DNA from: Negadavirga shengliensis
GTDB lineage: Bacteria > Bacteroidota > Bacteroidia > Cytophagales > Cyclobacteriaceae
Direction: 5' to 3'
Assembly: GCF_042652345.1 (NCBI RefSeq)
Contig: NZ_JBHSJJ010000014.1
Location: 1-64,000, forward strand
DNA: 64,000 nucleotides
Numbering within the stretch: position 1 is the stretch's first letter; each line of letters starts with the position of its first letter. Shown here in pieces: positions 1 to 8,302 of this stretch. Both the position numbers and the translations under genes were made by a program. The notes below the pieces were generated by a model, which searched no databases, was not told the DNA's origin, and saw only the letters and a list, made by a program, of their open reading frames with translations.

Positions 1-86
1 ATGTGTTCGAAAGAATCCAGAGCCATAAACAAAAAGACCTCTACCAGCTCCTACCCTCAAACTGGGAAGAATACCGTCCTAAATAA
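1..86 (+). mobile_element. C-terminal fragment of an IS66-type transposase
   Basis: A reading frame open from the window edge ends at a TAA at 84-86. Its last residues include an H-K-x-x-x-L-x-x-L-L-P-x-N-W pattern, which resembles the conserved extreme C-terminus of IS66-family transposases. The rest of the gene lies left of the window, so it cannot be said whether the element is intact. The assignment rests on about 27 residues and is tentative. The element would mark the left border of the decayed region at 1-900. Confidence 0.5.
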
Positions 87-290
87 AATCCCCTTATTTA
101 ACAAGACGGGGTTTGTCGGAGGGATACAAATAAGCTAAGATGGTTATGGAAACCATACAAATGGGGAGAATTCGATCCCACTAAGGGAAGTAGGTTGGAA
201 ATGGCTGGCGGGAACCGGACCTAGACTCAGAGATTTTACCATTGGCCGAAAGAGTTCGAGGGGCGTCTGGGCGTGAACCTTCATGGCTAT

Positions 291-387
291 GGGGCGAGGT
301 TATATAGCCTGTCCCGATGAGCGAAGCGATATCGGGAATGCGGCAATAGCGAGATGGAGTGTACCGGATCCATTGGCCTGCCGCCCC
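291..387. repeat. Structured inverted-repeat element in non-coding DNA
   Basis: Outer arms ggggcg (291-296) and cgcccc (382-387) are complementary. An internal hairpin has arms cccgat (313-318) and atcggg (331-336). No convincing reading frame crosses the segment. It could be a dispersed repetitive element or a structured RNA. Copies elsewhere in the genome would decide, and none is visible in this window. Confidence 0.3.
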
Positions 388-393
388 AAAACC

Positions 394-474
394 TTAAGGG
401 ACTTTACACTTTAGCTCATTTAAAAAATATTCAGCGTCGCGGACCTGTTTTTTACCTGCCCGGGTTTGCTTCAT
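394..474 (-). CDS. Very short ORF, probable remnant of the partner of the neighbouring pseudogene
   Basis: This 26-codon minus-strand ORF starts with ATG at 472-474 and ends in TAA at 394-396. It overlaps the end of the antitoxin-like pseudogene at 452-610 in another frame, an arrangement seen in toxin/antitoxin operons. The product is basic at the start, followed by a D-A-E-x-F-L-N-E-L stretch of the kind seen in small Bacteroidota TA proteins. It is too short to be an active toxin and is most likely a leftover. Confidence is low. Confidence 0.25.
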   Translation of the reverse strand: MKQTRAGKKQVRDAEYFLNELKCKVP

Positions 475-610
475 CTCTTGCCTCCTTGATCTCGCTCATG
501 AGCTGGGCATAAGCGTTGATAAGCTGTTTGGTTTTAACCTATGGTAGCCCATTAAGTACTTCCAGTAAGTGTAGGGCTTTATCGTCTTTTACGTCCAGCA
601 GTATCTTCAT
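452..610 (-). pseudogene. Antitoxin-like small gene with in-frame stop
   Basis: The minus strand from ATG at 608-610 reads M-K-I-L-L-D-V-K-D-D-K-A followed by L-L-E-V-L-N-G-L-P. A TAG then interrupts at codon 24, and the same frame continues to a TAA at 452-454. The start resembles a common family of short Bacteroidota antitoxin-like proteins, in which an aromatic residue usually follows this L-P. The stop could be a one-base change from a Tyr codon. Both the family call and the decay are inferences from about 50 codons. Confidence 0.4.
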
Positions 611-746
611 GTCTTTTTTAAATCATCAGACAAACGCCTTTTAGGTGTTATAGTTCTGGATTACGCTACACCTGAAATTTTATGCATCATCCATTCAACC
701 CCGGCTCAACAGAGGGCAACCTATGTTTTAAGGTTAACGTATATAC

Positions 747-794
747 GGATAAAACATGGATAAAACACGGATAAAACACGGATAAAACACGGAT
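747..794. repeat. 11-bp tandem repeat, four copies
   Basis: Four head-to-tail copies of ggataaaacay (747-790) are followed by a partial ggat (791-794). The array lies about 100 bp upstream of the start at 899. The units are AT-rich. It may be a slippage-prone microsatellite or a direct-repeat protein-binding array; nothing else in the sequence distinguishes these. Confidence 0.8.
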
Positions 795-898
795 TTTTAT
801 ATACTGAGGGATAACCCGGCATGCCTTTAAACCCAGCCCAAGGTGGACTGGTGATAGGAGGAGACAGGGAACATCATCCCACCTAACCCCACACAGCT

Positions 899-1678
899 AT
901 GGCTAAACAAACAGGAATACTCAAGTTGACAGGCACCATAGGCAATATCACTTTTTACAAAACCCGGAACGGGTATCTTGCCAAGCAGAAAAACAGCGTC
1001 AGCAAAAGCAGGATCATGAAAGATCCGGCCTATGCCGGAACCCGGCGTGCCATGAGTGAATTCGGACATGCCTCCTCTCTGAGCAAGGTGTTCAGGTTTG
1101 CCATCGCGGGCATGATCCTTCAGGTACACAAAGGCTATTTTCCTTCCCGGCTCACCGCCCTGTTCGGAAAAATCATCCGTACGGATAAAGTGAATGCCCC
1201 CGGTAAAAGGGAACTTCTCCGCGGGGATCTGTCGCTGATGAAGGGGCTGGAAATATCGGAACGCGAGCGGTTGGATGCGTATCTGGACGGGATGCCCAAC
1301 CTGTCGATAAACCGGGAGACATCCGTGACGGTCTTTTCCTTCAGCGGATTGGAAAAAGCCGACCTGCTGAGGTATCCCAAAGGGGCGACACATTTCACGC
1401 TAAAGCCGGGTCTGGTGCTGATGGGTGAGGATCCCCGCCAAAAGGCGCATTTTGCAGGGATAAAATATACCGACAGCATCTATGTTCCCGTGAAAAAGGG
1501 GCTTGAAGGGATGGAGGACATCCGCTTTTCGCTTCAGAGAGGGCCGGATCCACAGCTGCTGTGCGGCCTGCTGGCGCTGCATTTCTACCAGGAAGTAAAC
1601 GGGGAAATGCATGCGCTGTCGGAAGGCGCCTGTGTCCGGGTGGTGCATGCGGAGCGGCTGGAAGGAAAGGACTCCTGA
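899..1678 (+). CDS. Bacteroidota-specific hypothetical protein
   Basis: A 259-residue protein beginning M-A-K-Q-T-G-I-L-K-L, followed by G-T-I-G-N-I-T-F-Y-K. This N-terminus is typical of a family of uncharacterised proteins found repeatedly in Cytophagales and relatives, often near repetitive or mobile DNA. No signal peptide, membrane segment or catalytic motif is visible. The middle and C-terminus (about residues 100-259) carry no domain I recognise. The minus-strand frames across this region are shadows; the plus frame is preferred because its N-terminus fits the family. Function is unknown. Confidence 0.75.
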   Translation: MAKQTGILKLTGTIGNITFYKTRNGYLAKQKNSVSKSRIMKDPAYAGTRRAMSEFGHASSLSKVFRFAIAGMILQVHKGYFPSRLTALFGKIIRTDKVNAPGKRELLRGDLSLMKGLEISERERLDAYLDGMPNLSINRETSVTVFSFSGLEKADLLRYPKGATHFTLKPGLVLMGEDPRQKAHFAGIKYTDSIYVPVKKGLEGMEDIRFSLQRGPDPQLLCGLLALHFYQEVNGEMHALSEGACVRVVHAERLEGKDS

Positions 1679-1710
1679 ACCGGGGAAGGAAGAGGCTCCG
1701 GTGAAAAGAC

Positions 1711-1977
1711 ATGTACCGTACCACTGAAGAGAGAATCATTGTTGTAATTTTAGTCTTGATTGGGAACATTTTGTTTTATAAAATGTATATAACGCTTAAA
1801 AGGCATCATATTAAGGCAAGTTATTTCTTCAATTATTTCCTTACCATCAGCAATTTTCTTAAACTGATCCGTCAAACCCCAAAAGGAAAAAAGAGAATAA
1901 AATATTTGTTTGTATTGTCTTCCTTTCTAATTTGTTCAATTGCGCTGCTTGTTATGATTTTGCGAATATTTACTTAA
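1711..1977 (+). CDS. Small hypothetical membrane protein
   Basis: An 88-residue ORF with a hydrophobic segment at about residues 8-25 and a second at about 65-87, separated by a basic stretch (K-G-K-K-R-I-K). This fits a small two-pass inner-membrane protein. It lies 33 bp after the preceding gene in more AT-rich DNA. I see no family signature and the start is uncertain; an internal Met at residue 25 is another option. It could be a chance ORF, although the regular hydrophobic layout argues for a real gene. Confidence 0.4.
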   Translation: MYRTTEERIIVVILVLIGNILFYKMYITLKRHHIKASYFFNYFLTISNFLKLIRQTPKGKKRIKYLFVLSSFLICSIALLVMILRIFT

Positions 1978-2068
1978 TTTAATAAGCCGTAGGCTATTGG
2001 TGGCTAAAATACGGTAGCCGATGAGACCGGATTGTTTCCGGTTTGATTCCACTTGATCATTTAATGGT

Positions 2069-3079
2069 ATGAACAAAAAGCCCAAAATCATCATCACAGA
2101 CTTTATCAATGACAACCTGGAACCTGAAAAAGTACTGCTCGATGGCAGGGCCGACATCTGGGCCCTCGATGCGCTATCGGAGAAGGAGCTGCAAGGCAGG
2201 GTGGAAGATGCGGATGTTCTGATTGTTTACCACTGCCTCCGGGTCAGCCAAGCCACCATCCGACAACTGAAAAACTGTAAACTGATCGTCAGAGCGGGTG
2301 TGGGCATAGACAATGTGGATCACCCTTATGCCGCCTCAAAAGGCATTCCCATGGTCAACATCCCTGACTACGGATCGGAAGATGTGGCGGATTCGGCCAT
2401 GAGCATGTTGCTCTCGCTTATGAGAGGCACCCATGGCCTCAATTCCCGGTTGAGGGCCGATATCGGGCCCTGGAGCTTTACCCAGGTGCAACCTTTGCAT
2501 AGATTAAGGGGCTGTAAACTGGGCATCGTCGGTCTGGGAAGAATAGGTACCGCCATGGCGCTGCGGGCAAAAGCCTTCGGGATGGATGTTGCGTTTTATG
2601 ATCCTTATAAAGCGGATGGTTACGAAAAAGCTTTAGGCATTCACCGGGAGGAAAATCTGGTTACCCTCCTGTCCTCATCGGATGCCGTCAGTCTTCATTG
2701 CCCGCTTACACCGGAAACCCAACACCTGATCAATGCCAACACTTTGTCCCTGATGAAACAAGGGGCTTACCTTATCAACACGGCGAGGGGTGCCGTAGTG
2801 GATACTTCCGCGATTCCCCAGGCCCTGGAAAGCGGACAGCTACGCGGAGCGGGCATTGATGTGTTGGAAAACGAACCCCCGGGAAAAGACGATATGATGA
2901 TCAGCGCCTGGAAAAACCCCGGCCATCCTGCCCATCACCAGCTCATTGTCAATCCACATGCTGCCTTCTATTCGGAGGAAGGGCTTATGGAAATCAGAAG
3001 GCGAAGCATCAAGGCTTTCCTTGACGTTTTAGAGGGAAAATCACTCAAAAATATAGTGAATAGCATTGAATCACCTTAA
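2069..3079 (+). CDS. D-isomer-specific 2-hydroxyacid dehydrogenase (CtBP/phosphoglycerate dehydrogenase-like)
   Basis: A 336-residue NAD(P)-dependent oxidoreductase of the D-2-hydroxyacid dehydrogenase family, which interconverts 2-keto and D-2-hydroxy acids. The Rossmann motif G-L-G-R-I-G is at about 155-160. The catalytic triad is present as Arg240 (T-A-R-G), Glu269 (E-N-E-P-P) and His297 (N-P-H-A-A). The family's V-R-A-G-V-G-I-D-N-V-D element is at about 74-84. The protein is a C-terminal-binding-protein-like single-unit form without an ACT domain, so it is less likely to be the serine-pathway SerA. The physiological substrate cannot be told from sequence. The next gene follows 40 bp later and may be co-transcribed. 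Confidence 0.88.
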   Translation: MNKKPKIIITDFINDNLEPEKVLLDGRADIWALDALSEKELQGRVEDADVLIVYHCLRVSQATIRQLKNCKLIVRAGVGIDNVDHPYAASKGIPMVNIPDYGSEDVADSAMSMLLSLMRGTHGLNSRLRADIGPWSFTQVQPLHRLRGCKLGIVGLGRIGTAMALRAKAFGMDVAFYDPYKADGYEKALGIHREENLVTLLSSSDAVSLHCPLTPETQHLINANTLSLMKQGAYLINTARGAVVDTSAIPQALESGQLRGAGIDVLENEPPGKDDMMISAWKNPGHPAHHQLIVNPHAAFYSEEGLMEIRRRSIKAFLDVLEGKSLKNIVNSIESP

Positions 3080-3119
3080 CCGGTTTCAGTTAAACACAAA
3101 ACAAAATACCTTTCGATCA

Positions 3120-4619
3120 ATGAAAACATCTACTTTATTTGCCTTTTTTCTCCTTATTTTTTTACAAGCTTATAGGACATTCGGTCAGGTTCCGATGGAA
3201 AGGGTCAAAGCCTATCAGGAAAACCCCCACTACCTATCGTGGAATGAAAAACCGGTGTTTTTGATCGGTGCAACAGGTTATCACAGCTGGACACCCATAA
3301 GCAGACCCGGCACTTCAGAAATAGAGCTGCAGCTACAAAGATTGGCTGATCTTATTGATAAAGTGGACAGCGAACATGTAATGGGATTTGTCAGGTGGTT
3401 ACCCTATGACCCCATGAATCATTTGCATGACGGCCATGTAGAGGAGGTACTGCAGCCCTGGATAAAACTCCAAAACGGGAAATATGACCTGGGCAGGTTT
3501 GAACCTGAATGGGAACAACGGCTTAGAAAGCTTCTGACCCAAACCTTAAATGCCCGCATCATTGTTTGTCTTGAAATATGGGATGACTGGTCAGTGACCA
3601 GAGGACCCGGAGGAGCTTATGATCCTGGAGCCAATTACGGCTGGAACGGCCACCCGTTTAATCCCAACAACAATGTAAATTATGATGAAAAAGTATTGCC
3701 ATATACGACTTCTGTTTGTGATCCCCCGTTTTATAATGTCCTGCCGGGGAAAGAGCATAACGACAAGGTATTTCAATTCCAAACATTATATGTCGACCAC
3801 CTACTCCGTATAGTGAAGGACTATCCTCATGTGATGCTGAACATTAACAATGAAAGCCGGGCAGACCTTGCGTGGAGCAGGTATTGGGCGGCTTATGTTC
3901 AGGAAAAAACCGGCGGGGAAATCCTGGTCGGTGATATGCCCTCTACCAACAGAAAAGACGGTGGCGGGGAATGTGATGAGGAGTTCAATCCCATGACCCT
4001 AAGCACTGATGGCTTGTATGGTATGGTGGACATTGCCCAAGGTGTCTCGGCGCATGAATTCAAAACTCCCCGTGAACAGGCATTGGAAGGGGGCAAAAGA
4101 ATAAAAAGCTATCGGGACGCCATGGACAAATCCGGCACAATAAAACCTCTGCTGGTATCCAAGGACTATACAAGAGATGAAAACGGCGGTGATATGGTGA
4201 TATGGAGCAGGTTTATCAATGGCACTGCAAGCAGCCGCTTTCACAGGCCATCAGGAGAGCACCCTTCCTCGGTCATTGATTACCAACATGCGGCTATGCT
4301 GAGACTGGGAAAATTCGTGGCCAACGTTCCGTTTTGGGAAATGTCTCCCCAAAAGGATCTTATTCATGCATTGCCTTCCGGAACGGGCGCCAATGCATTG
4401 GCTGATCCAACGGAAAAAGTGATAATACAACTAATCGATGGGAAGATTGGTGAAGAAATAGCCATTAATCTGACAGGTGAAACCAGTTGGAAAGCCACTT
4501 GGTTTGATCCTACGGCAGAAGAGGTGGTTTACCAAAATCAAACCAGTTTTCGCCATCACAAAAACTACCTGGAAATTCCTGTAGGCCATGAACATCTTAT
4601 TATTATACTCGAAAGGTAG
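3120..4619 (+). CDS. Exported glycoside hydrolase-like protein (TIM-barrel, apiosidase/GH5-like)
   Basis: From the ATG at 3120 the 499-residue product begins with a signal peptide (M-K-T-S-T-L-F-A-F-F-L-L-I-F-L), with likely cleavage after F-G-Q. This start is preferred over an in-frame ATG at 3066, which overlaps the previous gene. The mature N-terminus (N-P-H-Y-L-S-W then K-P-V-F-L-I-G-A-T) resembles the DUF4038/apiosidase-like barrel. N-I-N-N-E-S with Glu245 is in the position of a barrel acid/base glutamate. A beta-sandwich tail follows from about 430 to the end. A periplasmic or surface role in polysaccharide breakdown is likely; the substrate is unknown. Confidence 0.65.
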   Translation: MKTSTLFAFFLLIFLQAYRTFGQVPMERVKAYQENPHYLSWNEKPVFLIGATGYHSWTPISRPGTSEIELQLQRLADLIDKVDSEHVMGFVRWLPYDPMNHLHDGHVEEVLQPWIKLQNGKYDLGRFEPEWEQRLRKLLTQTLNARIIVCLEIWDDWSVTRGPGGAYDPGANYGWNGHPFNPNNNVNYDEKVLPYTTSVCDPPFYNVLPGKEHNDKVFQFQTLYVDHLLRIVKDYPHVMLNINNESRADLAWSRYWAAYVQEKTGGEILVGDMPSTNRKDGGGECDEEFNPMTLSTDGLYGMVDIAQGVSAHEFKTPREQALEGGKRIKSYRDAMDKSGTIKPLLVSKDYTRDENGGDMVIWSRFINGTASSRFHRPSGEHPSSVIDYQHAAMLRLGKFVANVPFWEMSPQKDLIHALPSGTGANALADPTEKVIIQLIDGKIGEEIAINLTGETSWKATWFDPTAEEVVYQNQTSFRHHKNYLEIPVGHEHLIIILER

Positions 4620-5070
4620 TATACGCTGTGAGGTTAGCGAAGTAAAGGTTTTTTCCTTTCCACAAATCACAGGGGATTTGGAGATTTGTTCCCCGAAAGC
4701 CCCTCAGCAAGATGAACTCATCCTTGTTTCTCCGATCTGTGTGTCAATGTTAGGCGGAATTGTTACAATGAAACAAGTTTTCACGTTTTTCAGCATGTTA
4801 ACCAAAAAGCAGCAATATCCTGCTCAGCGGAAAAGCTTTAAAACATTTGCCCGTGAACCGTGTATCCTCACGATACATGTGCCCTTGTATTCATCCGTGG
4901 GACCGGTATAATCCATGAAGGGCACAATGTGTTTTGTTACACAGAAACAAGCAGTGCTTTTTGTTACTTATAACTGACAACCTTCACGTTCCGACAAAGT
5001 AATTCTATCAATATAAGCAAAGGGCTAAGCGCGTTGTTAAAGAAACGCATTTTTTTGTTTACAAACGCGG
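4620..5070. other. Non-coding gap between convergent genes
   Basis: About 450 bp between the glycosidase-like gene (plus) and the amine oxidase (minus). A 107-codon ORF starting inside the upstream gene lacks any recognisable character and is not accepted. I see no RNA gene, strong terminator or repeat here. Confidence 0.5.
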
Positions 5071-6315
5071 TTAAACCACATAAGCACCGATCAGGGCCTC
5101 AGCAGCTTTTCTACCGGAGGTCATGGCTGCATTCAATGAACCGTTCAGCATGTGATCACCGGCGAGGTATACATGGTCATATACCTTCGTGTGCTGAACC
5201 GGCAGCCAGTTTTTGGTGTCTCTTACCGCAGGAAGGGCCTTAGGTATATGATAGGTTTTAAGATGTCTGAAATACGCCGACCGGATACCCGACAGGGCCT
5301 CCAGTTCCAGGGCCACCAGCTTTTCCAGGTTTTCGACAGCGGACACGTCCTTAATGACCGAAACGGAAAGAAGGGCTCTTCCGTCCGCAGAATAGGATTT
5401 GGAAACATCCGTTAGAAAGACAAAATTATTCACCAAAAACTGTTCATCCGGCACGAGCGAAATCACAGGTTTGGCCACAAATGACTGCTCCGTCGAAAAA
5501 TACAGATTGGTTACCGCATGGTAGGCGGGCGGGCCTAGATCGAGCTGGTTGAAAACCGTTTCGGGTGAAGTAGCCACAATGATATCATCAGCGGTAATCA
5601 CGTCCCCGGAATCCAGATAAATCCTGGTGTTCTCAATATGGTCCACATGGGTATTGTACTGGATCTTGGTGTTGTGCAGCTTGGAAAAAAGTTGACGGGG
5701 TATTTCCTGCATGCCCTTTTCCGGGATGGAGGCATTGCCAATGGCAAACATTTTAAAAATAAATTCAAACATTCTCGATGATGTTTTTAACTCCTCCTCC
5801 AAAAAGATGCCTTTGAAAAAGGGTTTGAAAAAGTTTTTGATGATTTTACCGGAAAACCCTTTCTTTTTAAGGTATTCCAATGTGGTCATATCAGTAGATG
5901 AAAAAATATCTTCGTCTCTTTTTACACTCAATGTCTTGGTAAGTTGGTACATCCTGACCTTGTCCAACACGGTGCCTACTTTTGAAAACACCATGGGAAT
6001 CATTTTTAAGGGTTTTCTAAGCGGATCATAGACTGAAAAAATATCCCCTGGTTTGAAAATCACAGCCCCAGGCTGAAAGATTTTGAGCGAGAGCGCTTCA
6101 AAATCCAAATAATGCTGTGCCTCCGGATAGGCGGTGAGCAGTACCTGAAACCCCTGGTCAAGTTTAAATCCCTCTACCTCTTCTGTCTGGATCCTCCCTC
6201 CTATTTTGTCGCCCGCTTCCAATATGACCGGATAATACCCTGCTTTTTCCAACTCAATTGCAGCTACCAACCCTGAAACCCCCGCACCGATGATGTATAC
6301 ATTTCGTGTGTTCAT
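5071..6315 (-). CDS. FAD-dependent amine oxidase / protoporphyrinogen-oxidase-like oxidoreductase
   Basis: A 414-residue flavoprotein. The N-terminal dinucleotide-binding motif G-A-G-V-S-G-L lies at about 10-16, followed by the E-A-G-D-K-I-G-G-R-I segment typical of the amine oxidase/phytoene desaturase superfamily. The C-terminal FAD-contact element (V-Y-L-A-G-D-H) is followed by S-L-N-A-A-M-T-S-G near 385-405. No signal peptide is present, so it is probably cytosolic or peripheral to the membrane. The substrate could be an amine, a carotenoid or a tetrapyrrole intermediate; sequence alone does not decide. It is monocistronic, with the DEAD-box helicase upstream on the same strand 63 bp away. 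Confidence 0.8.
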   Translation of the reverse strand: MNTRNVYIIGAGVSGLVAAIELEKAGYYPVILEAGDKIGGRIQTEEVEGFKLDQGFQVLLTAYPEAQHYLDFEALSLKIFQPGAVIFKPGDIFSVYDPLRKPLKMIPMVFSKVGTVLDKVRMYQLTKTLSVKRDEDIFSSTDMTTLEYLKKKGFSGKIIKNFFKPFFKGIFLEEELKTSSRMFEFIFKMFAIGNASIPEKGMQEIPRQLFSKLHNTKIQYNTHVDHIENTRIYLDSGDVITADDIIVATSPETVFNQLDLGPPAYHAVTNLYFSTEQSFVAKPVISLVPDEQFLVNNFVFLTDVSKSYSADGRALLSVSVIKDVSAVENLEKLVALELEALSGIRSAYFRHLKTYHIPKALPAVRDTKNWLPVQHTKVYDHVYLAGDHMLNGSLNAAMTSGRKAAEALIGAYVV

Positions 6316-6378
6316 GATTTTATGGTTTTAGACAATTGCAAACAAAAACCTTACCCACTTAAAAAATATATTCCATCA

Positions 6379-7713
6379 TTAATCTTCGATGTTTTTTCTG
6401 CTTTTGAACCTATTGCTTACCCCTGATTGCACAATACCTTCAGAAGATTTTTCGGAAACGGTTTTATCTGCTTTTTTCCCATGATATCCGCCACTTCCTT
6501 TTCTTTCATTTCCTCTCCTGCCAGGCGCAAAGTTTTTCTTGCCTTTTTTCTTGTCCGGTCTGATCCGGGCAGCCTTTAGGTCCGGGCCATCTCCCACTGA
6601 TTCCGGGTTATTCAATACCTCTATCTGCAGACCGATGAGTTTTTCGATGTTGCTGTATTTGTACTTGTCTTTCTCATTTACGAAAGTGATGGCCCTACCC
6701 TCTTTTTCGGCCCGTGCGGTCCGCCCTACCCGGTGAACATAGTCTTCCGGGTCATTGGGTGTGTCAAAGTTGATGACCAATTCAATGTCTTCCACATCGA
6801 TCCCTCTGGAAAGTATATCGGTGGCAACAAGGATCTTGAGGGACTTATTTTTGAAGGAAGACATGATCTTCTCTCTTTCGGATTGCTCCAGATCAGCGTG
6901 GAATGCTTCCACCTGAAATTTTTTCCTGAGCGTTTTGAACAAGGATTTGACTTTGTCTTTTGTAGAACAAAAGATAATGACGGCCTGATAATCCCGTTCG
7001 CTCAGTATCCATGTTACCAATTCTTCTTTTTGGTGGTCAAAAACATGATAGACATATTGGCTTACCCCCTTGGCTGTTTTTCCCAGGGCAATCGAAATCT
7101 CTTCCGGTTGATGCAAAAGTTTTTGGGAAAATTTCCTGATTTTAGGAGGCATGGTGGCAGAAAACAAAAGTGTCTGCCTTTTTTTGGGAAGATAGTTGAC
7201 AATGGTGAGGATGTCGTCAGAAAACCCCATGTCCAGCATCCGGTCAGCCTCGTCCAAAATCAAGTGGGTGATAGAACCCAGGTTGATTTTTCCGCTCGTC
7301 AACAAGGCAATCAGCCGACCCGGTGTGGCCACGACAATCTCTGCCCCCATCTCCAGCGCTCTTTTTTGCTGTTCCCACGTATTGCCATCACCACCACCAT
7401 ATATGGGAATGGAACTGATGCCCAAAAAATAAGCCAGACCTTGGATCTGCTGGTCTATTTGGATGGACAGTTCACGGGTAGGTGCCAGGATTAAAGCCTG
7501 TACGCCTTTTTGCCCCGATTGGGATATCCGGTTAAGAACAGGAAGGATAAAAGCCGCTGTTTTCCCTGTTCCGGTTTGGGCGGTGGCGATGATGTCCTTT
7601 CCGTCCATAATGATAGGCATAGCCTGTTCCTGAATCGGAGTGGGTTTCTCAAACCCCATTGCATCCAATCCCTCTTGGAGGGATTCTACAAACTTGAAAT
7701 CGTTAAATGTCAA
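6379..7713 (-). CDS. DEAD-box ATP-dependent RNA helicase (RhlE-like)
   Basis: A 444-residue helicase with the full motif set: Q motif around 20-30, motif I A-Q-T-G-T-G-K-T (45-52), P-T-R-E-L (79-82), T-P-G-R-L (130-134), D-E-A-D (154-157), S-A-T (185-187) and the H-R-V-G-R-T-A-R motif VI in the second RecA domain. The C-terminal tail from about 385 is rich in Lys, Arg and Gly, as expected for an RNA-binding extension. It unwinds short RNA duplexes, probably in ribosome assembly or RNA decay and often in cold adaptation. It has a long 5' intergenic region upstream (7714-8302). Confidence 0.93.
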   Translation of the reverse strand: MTFNDFKFVESLQEGLDAMGFEKPTPIQEQAMPIIMDGKDIIATAQTGTGKTAAFILPVLNRISQSGQKGVQALILAPTRELSIQIDQQIQGLAYFLGISSIPIYGGGDGNTWEQQKRALEMGAEIVVATPGRLIALLTSGKINLGSITHLILDEADRMLDMGFSDDILTIVNYLPKKRQTLLFSATMPPKIRKFSQKLLHQPEEISIALGKTAKGVSQYVYHVFDHQKEELVTWILSERDYQAVIIFCSTKDKVKSLFKTLRKKFQVEAFHADLEQSEREKIMSSFKNKSLKILVATDILSRGIDVEDIELVINFDTPNDPEDYVHRVGRTARAEKEGRAITFVNEKDKYKYSNIEKLIGLQIEVLNNPESVGDGPDLKAARIRPDKKKGKKNFAPGRRGNERKGSGGYHGKKADKTVSEKSSEGIVQSGVSNRFKSRKNIED

Positions 7714-8302
7714 TTCTCAGTATTTTTAAAATGTTATCATATCCCGAGTGGCCGAAAACGGCCTGGATGAACGGGGTTTTTAAAAGTGACCTCCGTTCCT
7801 GCCCTCTATATTGCTGTTGGTTTACCATATGGATTGGCCGGGAGCACAATCAATAAAAGGTTTATTCACAGGCAATTGGTTCCCTTACCTTGATAAAACG
7901 GGATTTCAATCTTACTGTCATTCAGTAGGGTACAAATATAACAAAATGAATAGACTTTTTTGCATATCATGGATTTTACCCAAGGAAATCGCTTTTAACC
8001 ATCCCAAAGCAAGGAATCCTTTGAGGGTTAGCCTTTTTTGATAGGCAAATACCTACCTTGGGCATTTCGAAGTCACGCCTATTTAAACCCTCGAAGGGTT
8101 TTACAAAAGCGATCTCCCCAAGATTTTACCCACCTCCATCAAAAGTGTCTCTGGATGAGACCAACATCCGTTAACCCGGCGGAGCTATACGGGTGAACGT
8201 TCGCAAACGGAATTGAATCCACATGCAGGGCATATTTCCGGGCAAAGTTTTTTCAAAAGAGAATATTTGTATAAATTACTGTGTCTTCAAACACTGCTGG
8301 CT
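7714..8302. other. Intergenic region between divergent genes
   Basis: About 590 bp between the divergent helicase (minus) and gamma-glutamyltransferase-like (plus) genes, so promoters for both should lie here. A 76-codon ORF at 7811-8041 has no recognisable features and is not accepted. A short perfect hairpin lies within it (8095-8111). The length upstream of the helicase would fit a long regulated 5' leader, which is common for cold-inducible DEAD-box genes. Confidence 0.45.
8095..8111. repeat. Perfect short hairpin
   Basis: aaaccct and agggttt form a 7-bp stem around a cga loop. No clear U-tract follows on either strand, so it is not a strong intrinsic terminator. It could be a protein-binding dyad or part of an RNA leader. 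Confidence 0.4.

Noticed and set aside
827..1393. Minus-strand 188-codon ORF opposite the hypothetical gene at 899
   Set aside because: It lies antisense to a gene whose plus-strand N-terminus matches a known family, and its own composition (many His, Arg, Pro and Gly) is typical of a shadow frame.
4588..4911. 107-codon plus-strand ORF after the glycosidase-like gene
   Set aside because: It starts inside the upstream gene, has no recognisable pattern and ends in non-coding DNA.
6733..7494. 253-codon plus-strand ORF opposite the DEAD-box helicase
   Set aside because: It is entirely antisense to a helicase with all motifs in frame.
7811..8041. 76-codon plus-strand ORF in the intergenic region
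   Set aside because: No family pattern, no nearby ribosome-binding site and no coding-type composition; treated as chance.
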